This document shows positions 49,218-57,365 of a DNA stretch of 64,000 nucleotides, piece after piece; position 1 is the first letter of the stretch, and each line of letters begins with the position of its first letter. The position numbers were made by a program, and so were the translations under genes. The DNA is from Streptomyces malachitofuscus (GTDB taxonomy: Bacteria; Actinomycetota; Actinomycetes; Streptomycetales; Streptomycetaceae), in contig NZ_BMUF01000015.1 in assembly GCF_014650055.1 (NCBI RefSeq), forward strand, positions 62,001-126,000, given 5' to 3'. The notes under the pieces were generated by a model, which saw only the letters and a program-made list of their open reading frames with translations, made no database searches and was not told where the DNA came from.

Positions 49218-49246
49218 GGACATCAGACCCGGAGGACATCAGACCC
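49218..49246. promoter_or_regulatory. two identical 13-bp direct repeats upstream of the PLP-importer operon
   Basis: GGACATCAGACCC occurs at 49218-49230 and 49234-49246, 16 bases apart. A related GACATCTGATC occurs at 49352-49362 in front of the divergent regulator, over its likely -35 region, with a TACAGT -10 box at 49374-49379. The shared ACATC(A/T)GA core in both promoters suggests binding sites for the GntR protein encoded at 49431. Confidence 0.5.
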
Positions 49247-49430
49247 TCGGGCCGAGACGTATGATGACTCGGGATGGTGGCATGCACTTTTCGGCCATGA
49301 CAAGCCCTCTGCGCCAAGAGATGTCGGATGACTCACGGCCGACACATCGAAGACATCTGATCTCTCGTCTCGCTACAGTGCACTCGGGGCATGGCGCGCG
49401 CCGACGTCGGCCCGTCAGGGGAGGAATCGG

Positions 49431-50135
49431 ATGTCCGCAGTCGACAAGGCGTTCCACGGCCTACGGCACATGATCGCGACGGGACGGCTCGGCGCCGGCG
49501 AGCGCATTCCCCCCGAGGCCGATCTCTGCGAGGAACTGGGTGTCTCCCGCGGCTCGTTGCGCGAGGCGGTGCGCATGCTCGCGGCCCTGGGCGTCATAGA
49601 GCCCCGCCACGGCTCCGGCACCTATGTCTCCCAGCTCAGACCGGAGGACCTGATCGGCAGCCTCTCGCTGACCCTGCAGATCCTGCCGCTGCCCGGCCTG
49701 CTGGAGGTCTACGAGATCCGGCGCGTCCTGGAGGCCCATGTCGCGGCCAAGGCCGCCGCTCGGGCGACGCCCGGGACCGTCGAGACCCTCTTCTCCCTCA
49801 TCGAGGCCATGGAGGCCACCGAGGACCCCACCGAGGCCTCGGAACTCGACCACCGCTTCCATGCCGAGATCGCCCGCGCGAGCGGCAACCCCACCCTGGC
49901 CTCCCTGCTCGCGGTCTTCCGCGCGCGCTCCCGCAAGTACCAGGTCTTCACCCTCCCCGAGGGCCCCGACCTGCGCCGCAAGAGCGACGCGGACCACCGG
50001 ATCCTCGCCACCGCGATCGCCGACCGCGACCCCGGCGCGGCGGCGGGCGCGGCCGAGGCCCACGTCGCCCAGACGGAACGCTGGCTGCGGGCACTGATGC
50101 CGCCGGTGGAGGAAGAGACCGACTCCGCGGTCTGA
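49431..50135 (+). CDS. GntR/FadR-subfamily regulator with FCD domain
   Basis: A 234-aa regulator. The winged helix is VDKAFHGLRHMIATGRLGAGERIPPEADLCEELGVSRGSLREAVRMLAALGVIEPRHGSGTYVS. The FCD ligand domain covers about 90-220, with LLEVYEIRRVLEAHVAAKAA, SELDHRFHAEIARASGNP and DADHRILATAIADRD supplying the metal-binding Asp/His set. AGGGGAGGAA sits ahead of ATG 49431. It is divergent from the PLP-sugar importer operon and probably represses it; FCD ligands are usually small organic acids. Confidence 0.92.
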   Translation: MSAVDKAFHGLRHMIATGRLGAGERIPPEADLCEELGVSRGSLREAVRMLAALGVIEPRHGSGTYVSQLRPEDLIGSLSLTLQILPLPGLLEVYEIRRVLEAHVAAKAAARATPGTVETLFSLIEAMEATEDPTEASELDHRFHAEIARASGNPTLASLLAVFRARSRKYQVFTLPEGPDLRRKSDADHRILATAIADRDPGAAAGAAEAHVAQTERWLRALMPPVEEETDSAV

Positions 50136-50249
50136 CCAGGGGCCCACCCACTTTTTTGTGCGTACTTGGCAGGCCGCTCGGCGCGGGCGAACCTTGTGGT
50201 GGACCGACCGGGGGCGCTCAGCGGACGGAGGTGGTGCGGACAGGCGTCG

Positions 50250-50600
50250 TCATGAGGCCGGGGGAAGGACCTCGGCCAGCTTCTCCAGGCGGCGATGACC
50301 CCAGTCCGACAGGGGCGCCAGCGCCTCGGCGAGTTCCCGGCCGAACGCGGTCAGCGAGTAGACCGTCTTCGGCGGCAGCACGTCGTACACCTCCCGGTGC
50401 ACCACGCCGTCCGCCTCCATCTCGCGCAACGCGTCGGTCAGTACCTTCTCACTGAGGCCGGGCACCCGTCGGCGCAGTTCGGCCGGGCGGTGCGGACCGG
50501 ACTCCAGCAGCCACAGCAGCGTGGTCTTCCACTTGCCTTCGATCACGGCGATCGCGGCCGTCACCCCGCAGACGTTCGGATCGTGGCGCCGATGCACCAT
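50250..50600 (-). CDS. HxlR family transcriptional regulator
   Basis: A 116-aa winged-helix protein. CGVTAAIAVIEGKWKTTLLWLLESGPHRPAELRRRVPGLSEKVLTDALREMEADGVVHREVYDVLPPKTVYSLTAFGREL is a complete HxlR domain with its redox-type Cys near residue 11. HxlR proteins sense quinones, aldehydes or oxidants. It is divergent from the imine-reductase-like gene, 50 bases between starts, and probably represses it. Confidence 0.92.
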   Translation of the reverse strand: MVHRRHDPNVCGVTAAIAVIEGKWKTTLLWLLESGPHRPAELRRRVPGLSEKVLTDALREMEADGVVHREVYDVLPPKTVYSLTAFGRELAEALAPLSDWGHRRLEKLAEVLPPAS

Positions 50601-50650
50601 GCTCCGCCCCTTTCCTCAGCAATTGCCCTATACCTTAATGGAGTTGTCGC

Positions 50651-51550
50651 ATGTCCGAGCACACCGACCGTCCCGCCGGCACCACCGCCGTGACCGTTCT
50701 CGGTCTCGGCCCGATGGGCCGCGCGCTGGCCGCCGCCTTCCTGGACGCCGGTCTGCACACCACCGTCTGGAACCGCACCCCGGGCCGGGACGGCCAGCTG
50801 ATCGCGCGGGGCGCGGTCCCGGCGCCCTCGCCCGAGGAGGCGGTCGCCGCCTCCCCGCTGACCGTCGTCTGCGTGGTGAACTACGACGCCTCCGACGCCG
50901 TACTGCGCCAGGACGCCGTCACCGCCGCCCTCAAGGGCCGCACGGTGGTGAACCTGAGCGCCGACACCCCCGCACGCGCCCGGGACACCGCCGAGTGGGC
51001 CGGCCGGCACGGCATCCGCTATCTCGACGGGGCGATCATGACCCCGACGCCGACCATCGGCACGGACGACGCGGTGTTCCTGCACAGCGGCCCGGCGGAG
51101 TCGTACGAGGAGCACCGGCCGGTACTGGCGGCGCTCGGCGGCAGCCACACCCACCTCGGTGAGGACCCCGGCCGGGCCGCCGCCTACGACATCGCGCTGC
51201 TCGACATCTTCTGGACGGCGATGGCGGGCTATGTGCACGCCCTCGCCGTGGCCCGGGCGGAGGGCGTGACCGGCGCGGACCTCGCTCCGTTCGCCCAGGG
51301 CATCGCCGCGATCCTGCCGCCGCTGTTCACCGAGTTCGCGGCCGACAGCGACGCCGGCACCTACTCGGGCGAACTGAACCCGATCACCTCGGCGGTGTCG
51401 ACCATGGGCCACGTCGTCCACGCCTCGGAGGCCCACGGCATCGACGCGAGCGTCATGCGCGTGATCGAGGGCCAGGCCCGCCGGGTCGTCGCCCTGGGCC
51501 ACGGCACGGACGGGTACACCCGGGTGGCGGAGGTGATCGGCCGGCGTTGA
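50651..51550 (+). CDS. NAD(P)-dependent imine reductase/beta-hydroxyacid dehydrogenase family protein
   Basis: A 299-aa reductase. VTVLGLGPMGRALAAAFLDAGLHTTVWNRTPGRDG is the Rossmann GxGxxG with the NADPH-type Asn-Arg-Thr. The C-terminal helical dimer domain starts at about 170 (AAAYDIALLDIFWTAMAGYVHALAVA). The canonical catalytic Lys of 6-phosphogluconate-type enzymes is replaced (position reads AYDIALLD), as in imine reductases. ATG 50651 has GGAGTTG upstream. HxlR-imine reductase pairing is common in Streptomyces. The MITE lies 18 bases after its stop. Confidence 0.87.
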   Translation: MSEHTDRPAGTTAVTVLGLGPMGRALAAAFLDAGLHTTVWNRTPGRDGQLIARGAVPAPSPEEAVAASPLTVVCVVNYDASDAVLRQDAVTAALKGRTVVNLSADTPARARDTAEWAGRHGIRYLDGAIMTPTPTIGTDDAVFLHSGPAESYEEHRPVLAALGGSHTHLGEDPGRAAAYDIALLDIFWTAMAGYVHALAVARAEGVTGADLAPFAQGIAAILPPLFTEFAADSDAGTYSGELNPITSAVSTMGHVVHASEAHGIDASVMRVIEGQARRVVALGHGTDGYTRVAEVIGRR

Positions 51551-51568
51551 GGCCCGCGATCCGGGCGG

Positions 51569-51736
51569 CTAGGGGGTGTCTGACACATGAGCGCGGGAGA
51601 AGGAGCGGCGTCTGGTGCGTGCGATCGCAAGGCGCCGGAGCGCCCTCGTGGCGGAGCCACGTGGGCGTTTCGGCAACGCGGCGAGCGTGCGTGCCAGACG
51701 CCGCGACGCCGCGGGCATGTGTCAGACACCCCCTAG
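51569..51736. mobile_element. MITE-like element with 21-bp perfect terminal inverted repeats
   Basis: The left end CTAGGGGGTGTCTGACACAT-G (51569-51589) is the exact inverse of the right end (51716-51736). Inner parts are also partly inverted: GCGGCGTCTGG on the left and CCAGACGCCGC on the right. The element is 168 bases long and encodes no transposase. CTAG or TA at both ends could be a target duplication, as in IS630/Tc1-type elements. Its right end forms the TAG stop of the double-kinase gene. Confidence 0.8.
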
Positions 51737-53925
51737 ACCAGGGCGCGGGCCAGATAGGGATTCGCCGTGGAGCGGACCGGGAGACCGAGTGCGCCGGTGG
51801 CGACGGCCAGGGTCACCGCGTAGGAGTCCACCGCCCGGCGGACGTTGGGCGCGTCCAGGCTCGCGCCGGTCACGATGCGGTCGAGGTCGATGTAGGCGGA
51901 ACGGACGATCTCCAGCCGGCGGTACACCTGCCAGTCCTCGCGCCAGTCACGGGTGTACTCGGACGGCAGTCGGCGCTCCCAGCGGTGGAACATCCGGTCC
52001 CGGATCTCCGGTCGGGTCGGGGTGAGATGCATGTGCCGGACCAGGTCGTAGAGGGGATCGCCGACCAGGGCCATCTCCCAGTCGATGATGGTCAGCGCGT
52101 CCGATCCGTCCCGGCGCACCAGGTTCCAGGGGTTGAGGTCTCCGTGCAGCAGGGACGGTTCCCGGTGGCCCACTTCCTGCCGGGACAGGATGTGCTCCAG
52201 ACGCCCGGCGTCCGGCAGACCCAGCTGCCGGGCGAGCTGCTGCGTCTTCCGGGGCAGTTCCCTGACGAGACGGACGAGCTCGCTCTTGAGCCACCGGTAG
52301 AAGCCCCGCTCACCGGCCAGCGGATCGAGCTGCTTGTAGTCCACCCTGGTGAGCGCACAGAGCTGGTCCACGAGACCGTCCGCCTCGTGCGGCAGCAGCC
52401 CGTTCACGGGATGGTTCGGGGGGCGGTCGATGTCGCGTGGCCCGACGTAGGTGTGGATCGCGAAGCTGTCGTTCGGGTAGGTCTCGCCCAGTGCCAGGGC
52501 TCTCGGCGCGGCCACGGCGACGGGCGCCTCCTCGATGGCCCGCAGCACTGCGTGCTCGCTGAGGTAGTGGGGCTCCCTCCTGCAGACCTCGGACAGCTTC
52601 CGTCTCACCACCACGGACAGCCCGGTGGTCGGCACTCGCACCACGGTGTTGAGATGGGTCGTGCCCTTGAACACCCGCCCCGCCGGCGCGGCTCCCTCCG
52701 AGGCCAGGGCGTCCCGCACCGCCACTTCGGGGAAGTCCGCCGACAGCGCCAGCCGGGGGTCCGGCTGCCAGCCGAACGCCGACACGGCCGGACGGCGCTC
52801 GGCACCGCCGAGATCACGGCGGGAGGCCACCCAGCGGAACAGCGCCCGTTCGATCTCCTGTTCGCCGGGCACGCTCCTGAGCCGCAGCGGTACGGCGGCC
52901 GCTCCCAGCGCCCGGCTCACCTCCGCCGTCGCCTCGTCCAGGTTCTTCTGGGAGAACGATTCCTCCAGCGACCGCGCGGCCCGCATCACATCGGGGAAGA
53001 CGGACTGCGCCCGTTCGAAGGCCAGGTAGTGGCTCAGGTCCTTCGCCAGTCCGTTGACGGCGGCGGGGCGGATGCGACGCATCGCCTCCTCCCACGCCTC
53101 GATCACCTCGGGCCACTGGTGAGCCGGATACCGCATGCGCACCAGATGGGTCGCCAGATCATGGAGCGGGTCACCGTAGGTCGCCAGCTCCCAGTCGACG
53201 CAGATGAGCGGGAGGGTCCCGCCGTAGGAGACGATCAGGTTGTCGCGATGCAGGTCGGCGTGGAGGAGACTGTAGGGCCGACGCGCCATCACGGGCGTCC
53301 GCCCGGCCAGTTTGATCAGCGCGTCCTCGGGAATGCCCAGCGCCGCGAACAGTCCGCCAAAGGCAGCCCAATTGGGCTGACGGATCTGCTGGTCCGCAAG
53401 CTGCGCCAGCTTCCGCAGAAAGCCCTGGCTGTCGGTGCCGTTGCGCGGCCAGCCGGACGGAAGCGGCGGCAGCGTGCCGCGCCGCACCTGGGCCATCTGG
53501 GCGAGCAGTCCGGCCAGCGCCTTGATGAGCAGCGTGTCCACCGGCTTGTCGTTCCCGCAGACGCTGGAGAGCGGCACGCCCTCCACATAGCTGTGAATCG
53601 CGAAGCCGGCTCCCTTGGCGAGGCACTGCGGCACATGCGGCAGGATTCCCTTGACCGCGCCCAGGATCTCGTCCTCGTTGTCCCAGGTCCTGATGACGAC
53701 CGGCAGCGCCTCCGACCTGCGGATCCGCACCGTCACGGAGGTCCCCGGCTCCCGGCCCAGCAGTCGTGCCTCCGGCTCGGTCAGCGGCAGTACGTAGTTC
53801 TGGTTGTGATGACCGCTGCTCGCCAGTCCGCACCGCGTGGCGCGCTCCACGAAGCCACGGAGCCGGGCGTCGGGCGCGGTGGTGGGCACCCCGAGGGCGG
53901 TTCGGGGAACAGGTGGTGCGCCCAC
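51733..53925 (-). CDS. double phosphotransferase (two APH-type kinase units) of unknown substrate
   Basis: A 730-aa soluble protein with two consecutive aminoglycoside-phosphotransferase-like kinases. Unit 1 (about 35-330) has LLHADLHRDNLIV near 220 and ICVDWELATYGDPLHDLATHL near 240. Unit 2 (about 390-700) has LLHGDLNPWNLV near 592 and IIDWEMALVGDPLYDLVRHM near 613. Both keep the catalytic Asp-Asn and the metal Asp, so both may be active. GTG 53925 has GGAG six bases upstream. The TAG stop lies in the end of the MITE, so the original protein may have been longer. It starts the regulator-peptide locus, and its substrate is unknown. Confidence 0.82.
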   Translation of the reverse strand: MGAPPVPRTALGVPTTAPDARLRGFVERATRCGLASSGHHNQNYVLPLTEPEARLLGREPGTSVTVRIRRSEALPVVIRTWDNEDEILGAVKGILPHVPQCLAKGAGFAIHSYVEGVPLSSVCGNDKPVDTLLIKALAGLLAQMAQVRRGTLPPLPSGWPRNGTDSQGFLRKLAQLADQQIRQPNWAAFGGLFAALGIPEDALIKLAGRTPVMARRPYSLLHADLHRDNLIVSYGGTLPLICVDWELATYGDPLHDLATHLVRMRYPAHQWPEVIEAWEEAMRRIRPAAVNGLAKDLSHYLAFERAQSVFPDVMRAARSLEESFSQKNLDEATAEVSRALGAAAVPLRLRSVPGEQEIERALFRWVASRRDLGGAERRPAVSAFGWQPDPRLALSADFPEVAVRDALASEGAAPAGRVFKGTTHLNTVVRVPTTGLSVVVRRKLSEVCRREPHYLSEHAVLRAIEEAPVAVAAPRALALGETYPNDSFAIHTYVGPRDIDRPPNHPVNGLLPHEADGLVDQLCALTRVDYKQLDPLAGERGFYRWLKSELVRLVRELPRKTQQLARQLGLPDAGRLEHILSRQEVGHREPSLLHGDLNPWNLVRRDGSDALTIIDWEMALVGDPLYDLVRHMHLTPTRPEIRDRMFHRWERRLPSEYTRDWREDWQVYRRLEIVRSAYIDLDRIVTGASLDAPNVRRAVDSYAVTLAVATGALGLPVRSTANPYLARALV

Positions 53926-54179
53926 TGGCCGCTCCGGGAGGTACGAGGGGAGTCACAACTGACGGTGGCATGCGGCCTCCTCTCCCGCACGCGGAGTACC
54001 GCATGCCGGGGCGCATCGGGCACGGTGTCACCCGTCTGCGTGAGGCCGCGGAAGCCCGTTCGAGTTGGCTGGTGTGCCCCTTGGTACGAACGGAGGCGAG
54101 CGCTTGCTCAATCGGTGCGCGAATGCTACCAACAGGACGCCGGATCGGGAGCCTCAACTCCCTTCCGCAAGCCCAGCCG

Positions 54180-55055
54180 TCACTCCGACAGCAGGTTCCA
54201 GACCGAGTCGAACCACTGCTGCATGTTGCTGACGAACACTGATCCCGGGGCCGTCGGTTGCTCCTCGACCTTCACGTGGTGGGTGAGGGTGGCGCCGAGA
54301 CCCAGGACGTCGAGGGCCGTGACCACGTCTCCGCGCTCCAGCTGCAGGGGCCGCTCGATGACCTCGTACATGCCGTGCAGGACTTCGACGGCGTTGAACA
54401 GGTAGAGCTTGAAGGTGGGAGTGAGCGGGGTGTGCCGGATCCGGACGTCCACCGAGGGCACCAGGCCTTCGGTCTGCAGGTCCCTGAGGGACCCCAGCAG
54501 CGACGCGGTGTGCAACTCGGTGATGGTGCGCAGCCGTTCGCCGAGGCGGGCGTCCCTGGGATCGTCCTTGACCCGGGGGTAGGGCAACGGAAGCGTCGCG
54601 TCCGGCAGGAGCATGCGCAGGGTGATGCGCTCGGGTGCGATGAAGCCGCCCCGAATGCGCTCCGCCTGGAGCCGGATGTGCGCGTCGAGCGACTCGGACG
54701 TCAGCGTGTAGACGTCCAGGGTGACCTCCGGCCGTTCGAAGGCCTCACTGATGAACGGGGCCAGCGTCACCCGTCCACTCAGCCGGGTCGCCTTGGCGGC
54801 CGAGGACTGGATGAGCTGCGTCTTCACCACCCGGGAGCCCCTGCCCTGCCGCGTCTGGATCCAGCCCTCGTGCTCCAGCTCCCGCAGCGCCCGCTGCACC
54901 GTGTCGCGGGAGACGCCGAGCTCATGGGCCAGGGCCCGCTGCGCCGGCAGAAAGTACCCCTCCGGGTACGCGCTCCCTATCCTTCCGCGCAGCTCGTCGA
55001 CCACACGCTGGAGCTCTCTGCCACCGCCGCCTTTGCCGGCCCGCTGTCGGTCCAC
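54180..55055 (-). CDS. GntR-type regulator 1 with an uncommon C-terminal domain
   Basis: A 291-aa protein. The winged helix at about 14-85 has LQRVVDELRGRIGSAYPEGYFLPAQRALAHELGVSRDTVQRALRELEHEGWIQTRQGRGSRV. The C-terminal domain (about 100-291) is shared with the regulators at 56162 and 57405: TLDVYTLTSESLDAHI, ERITLRMLLPDATLPLPYP, VDVRIRHTPLTPTFKLYLFNAVEVLHGMYEV and NMQQWFDSVWNLLSE. The order of strands recalls phospholipase-D-like sensor folds, but no HKD motif is seen. GTG 55055 lies six bases after TACGTT (minus strand, 55062-55067), a leaderless start. It is divergent from the 60-aa membrane peptide. Confidence 0.82.
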   Translation of the reverse strand: MDRQRAGKGGGGRELQRVVDELRGRIGSAYPEGYFLPAQRALAHELGVSRDTVQRALRELEHEGWIQTRQGRGSRVVKTQLIQSSAAKATRLSGRVTLAPFISEAFERPEVTLDVYTLTSESLDAHIRLQAERIRGGFIAPERITLRMLLPDATLPLPYPRVKDDPRDARLGERLRTITELHTASLLGSLRDLQTEGLVPSVDVRIRHTPLTPTFKLYLFNAVEVLHGMYEVIERPLQLERGDVVTALDVLGLGATLTHHVKVEEQPTAPGSVFVSNMQQWFDSVWNLLSE

Positions 55056-55175
55056 AACCGGAACGTACCGCTTTCAGTCCACCGGCAAACCAGCCGATCC
55101 GGCCAACCGGCCTTCCGCGGCGGCCTGTCGGTTAAGGGATCAGTCAGGCCGGGCAGACCACAATCAGCTCAATCA

Positions 55176-55187
55176 GTCCAATTGGAC
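55176..55187. promoter_or_regulatory. perfect 12-bp palindrome between regulator 1 and its membrane peptide
   Basis: GTCCAATTGGAC is fully symmetric and sits at the place where the other two loci hold AGTTGGTNNCCAACT. The shared CCAA/TTGG halves in opposite order suggest a related but distinct operator for regulator 1. Confidence 0.5.
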
Positions 55188-55233
55188 GGGTAGTTGAGCG
55201 CTTCCAGGAAAGTGGAGAGGAGATGGTCGGGTC

Positions 55234-55416
55234 ATGCCACTGCCCAAGGTGCTCCCGGCACTCGGAGAGCTGACGCTGGACCTGCTGGTGAAGGCGCAGC
55301 TGAGCCCCGTCGCCCTGGTACTCCTGTTCTTCATCGGCGCCTGGGCACGGGAACCCCGCAACGGCCGCCTGCTGTGGGCGGCGCTGGCACTCACCCTGCT
55401 GACGACTCAGGCCTGA
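55234..55416 (+). CDS. 60-aa two-helix membrane peptide 1
   Basis: A 60-aa hydrophobic protein: amphipathic start (PLPKVLPALGELTLDLLVKA), helix 1 LSPVALVLLFFIGAW, a charged turn REPRNGR, helix 2 LLWAALALTLLTTQA. Both ends probably lie on the same side with the basic turn inside. GGAGAGGAG precedes ATG 55234 by about 12 bases. It overlaps the convergent HAD gene by ten bases. Size, topology and divergent position match the peptides at 57175 and 58491, though sequence identity is low. Type I toxins, holin-like peptides or small regulators of membrane proteins have this form; none can be assigned. Confidence 0.65.
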   Translation: MPLPKVLPALGELTLDLLVKAQLSPVALVLLFFIGAWAREPRNGRLLWAALALTLLTTQA

Positions 55417-56162
55417 TGCAGGTCCCGCACCAGCCGGAGGAGAGGTTCCAGGGAGGCCACGACCGTGGTGGCACCGGCGTCCCGCAGAAGCTTGCTCTTG
55501 CGGTCGTTACGGGCGTAGCCGAGGAACGGAACGCCCGCGGCCCGCGCTGCCTGGAGGTCGGACGGGGTGTCGCCGATCATCAGGGAGGCGGTGGGAGCGG
55601 CGCCCATCGCGTTCAGGGCGCGGCTGATGCAGTGGGGGTCGGGTTTGAGGCGGCTGAGCTCCTGGGTGCGGCCGTATATGTGGGGGGCGAAGCAGGGGAC
55701 GAGCCGCCGGGAGGCGAGGTACTCGCGCACCACGCGCGGGGAGTTGTTGGTGGCGATGGCCAGCCGGGCCCCCACCGCGGTCCAGGTGCGGATCAGCGGA
55801 TCGGCGTACGGGGTGGGCATCGCCGACGCGGTGGCCCGCAGCTCCTCCTGGGTGAGGCGCTCCTCGAGCTCCGCGACCAGGTCGCTGCCGGGGTGCCGGC
55901 GGTCCACGGCACGCAGGACGACATGCGGGTCCAGGGACTCGCGTTCGGACTCCGTGAGCAGGCCGTGCAGGCCCCGTCCCTCGAGCCAGGCCGCCAGGTC
56001 GTTCGCCACCCGCTCCGCGGAGTGCCCGGCGAACAGCCGGCAGATGGGGCCGTCGAAGTCCCACAGCACGACACGGACACCTTTGATCAGGTCCCGCAGT
56101 TCGTTCAGTTCCGTCTCGGTCTCGGCCGTCACCGCATCAGTCTGTGTCGTCTCAGAAGTCAC
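55407..56162 (-). CDS. HAD family hydrolase coupled to regulator 2
   Basis: A 251-aa haloacid-dehalogenase-type phosphatase. VRVVLWDFDGPICRLFAG near residue 25 is the nucleophile motif, LAIATNNSPRVVREYLASR motif II, RLKPDPHCISRAL motif III and LMIGDTPSDLQAARAAGVPFLGYAR motif IV. The cap is helical, as in phosphoglycolate-type enzymes. GTG 56162 shares one base with the TAG stop of regulator 2 (TAGTG), so translation is coupled. An acidic, Thr/Glu-rich leader precedes the core. Together with the double kinase it hints at a phosphorylation/dephosphorylation pair on one small substrate. Confidence 0.88.
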   Translation of the reverse strand: MTSETTQTDAVTAETETELNELRDLIKGVRVVLWDFDGPICRLFAGHSAERVANDLAAWLEGRGLHGLLTESERESLDPHVVLRAVDRRHPGSDLVAELEERLTQEELRATASAMPTPYADPLIRTWTAVGARLAIATNNSPRVVREYLASRRLVPCFAPHIYGRTQELSRLKPDPHCISRALNAMGAAPTASLMIGDTPSDLQAARAAGVPFLGYARNDRKSKLLRDAGATTVVASLEPLLRLVRDLHQA

Positions 56163-57037
56163 TAGGAGAGTGTCAGGTCCGTGGTGATGGTTTCCCAGAG
56201 GGCGTCGAACCACTTCTGGGATTCGTCCACGAACGCCTGATCCCGCTGACCGGCCTGTTTGACGAAGGAGAACAGCAGGGACGTCGAGCCGAGGGCGTCG
56301 TACATCTCCAGGGTGTGGCTCTCCCACTCCTCCTCGCGCCGGGTCAGCATGTAGTAGCCGAGCAGGGCCTCGTCACCGTTGAGGAGGTACAGCTTCACCG
56401 GCGGGGTGAAGGGCAGCGCGCGGAACGAGACGTGCACGTCGATGCCGTGGGTGGCGCGCAGGGCCAGGAGGTTGTGCCGGAGCACGCGGGCCTGCGCGTT
56501 GCGCATCGACAGCCAGCGGTCGTGCACCGGGTTGGCGCCGTCGTCGCCCTCCTCGACGGGGACGGGGAAGGCGAGGTTGATGTTCCGGGACGGCAGCAGG
56601 ATGCGGACGTCGACGGAGTCGGGGCGGGTGCGGCCCTCGTGGATGTGCCGGAGCGGCTCACCGAGCGCCACCATGAGGCTCTCGGAGGTCAGACACACCG
56701 CGTCGATCCGCACATGGGGCGTTTCGAAGGCGTCCGTCAGGCGCGGCGCCAGTCCCACCATGGTCGGCTGGGGCTCCTCCCGCGCGGGGGCCGGTGCGGC
56801 GATCCGCGGCGGGCTGCCCTTGCTGACGTTGCTGAGCAGGCCGTCCTCCTGGAGGGCGCGCAGGGCCTGGCGGACGGTCCCGCGCTCAACGCCGAACTCC
56901 TCGGCCAGCTCAGCCTGGGTGGGCAGCCGGTCGCCCGCCTTGAGTTCGCCGCCCCGGATGCGCTCCCGCAGGATGTCGGCGATCTCCTGGGGCGTGAGCC
57001 TGCTGCTGCCGTTCACTGCAACGTTCTCCTGGGTCAC
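56162..57037 (-). CDS. GntR-type regulator 2 with the same C-terminal domain
   Basis: A 291-aa paralogue. The winged helix has LTPQEIADILRERIRGGELKAGDRLPTQAELAEEFGVERGTVRQALRALQEDGLLSNV. The C-terminal domain has VRIDAVCLTSESLMVALGEPLRHIHEG, VDVRILLPSRNINLAFPVPVEEG, HGIDVHVSFRALPFTPPVKLYLLNGDEALLGYYML and ESQKWFDALWETI. I choose GTG 57037 because TAGCGT (57044-57049, minus strand) ends six bases before it, as in its two paralogues. A GTG at 57016 with GGAG nine bases upstream is possible too. Its stop is shared with the HAD start. It is divergent from peptide 2. Confidence 0.85.
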   Translation of the reverse strand: MTQENVAVNGSSRLTPQEIADILRERIRGGELKAGDRLPTQAELAEEFGVERGTVRQALRALQEDGLLSNVSKGSPPRIAAPAPAREEPQPTMVGLAPRLTDAFETPHVRIDAVCLTSESLMVALGEPLRHIHEGRTRPDSVDVRILLPSRNINLAFPVPVEEGDDGANPVHDRWLSMRNAQARVLRHNLLALRATHGIDVHVSFRALPFTPPVKLYLLNGDEALLGYYMLTRREEEWESHTLEMYDALGSTSLLFSFVKQAGQRDQAFVDESQKWFDALWETITTDLTLS

Positions 57038-57124
57038 GACCAAACGCTACAACTTTGATCCACCTGGCGGGAGTTGTTTGGAAGTTGTTTATGAAGGCCA
57101 ACCAAGTGGGGACAACCTCAGCAG

Positions 57125-57139
57125 AGTTGGTAGCCAACT
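57125..57139. promoter_or_regulatory. 15-bp palindromic operator, locus 2
   Basis: AGTTGGTAGCCAACT, six-base perfect arms with a three-base centre. It lies between regulator 2 and peptide 2, 36 bases before the peptide ATG, directly downstream of a -10-like CAACCT (57113-57118). A further half-site AGTTGG follows at 57146-57151. The same element occurs at 58401-58415. Confidence 0.8.
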
Positions 57140-57174
57140 TTGTCGAGTTGGCGGAACCACTAAGGGGGGACACC

Positions 57175-57363
57175 ATGCACTTCCTCGCTCTGATCTCCGC
57201 CGTCGTCGTCATCACCATCGAGCAGCTCGTCCAGTGGAGGTACGGTGTGGCCGGCCTCGTCGGCCTGCTGTTGCTCACCATGGGCATCAGGGCCAACAGG
57301 CCGGGGGTCAGCTCCGCCGGAGCGGTGCTGCTCGCCCTGCTGGTGGGCAAGCCCGCGCTCTGA
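57175..57363 (+). CDS. 62-aa two-helix membrane peptide 2
   Basis: A 62-aa protein: helix 1 LALISAVVVITIEQLV, the turn QWRYG, helix 2a VAGLVGLLLLTMGI, a basic loop RANRPG and helix 2b VSSAGAVLLALLVG. IEQLVQWRYG and LTMGIRAN correspond to FEQLVQWKYG and LTVGIKAR in peptide 3, so the two are homologous. AAGGGGGG lies six bases upstream of ATG 57175. It is divergent from regulator 2 with the AGTTGGTAGCCAACT operator between them, and is followed by a bidirectional terminator. Confidence 0.75.
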   Translation: MHFLALISAVVVITIEQLVQWRYGVAGLVGLLLLTMGIRANRPGVSSAGAVLLALLVGKPAL

Positions 57364-57365
57364 GG

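Noticed and set aside
51569..51736. Reading the MITE-like element as a plain terminator
   Set aside because: The perfect 21-bp arms are separated by 126 bases with further internal inverted segments and end in CTAG, which fits a transposable element better than a terminator hairpin.
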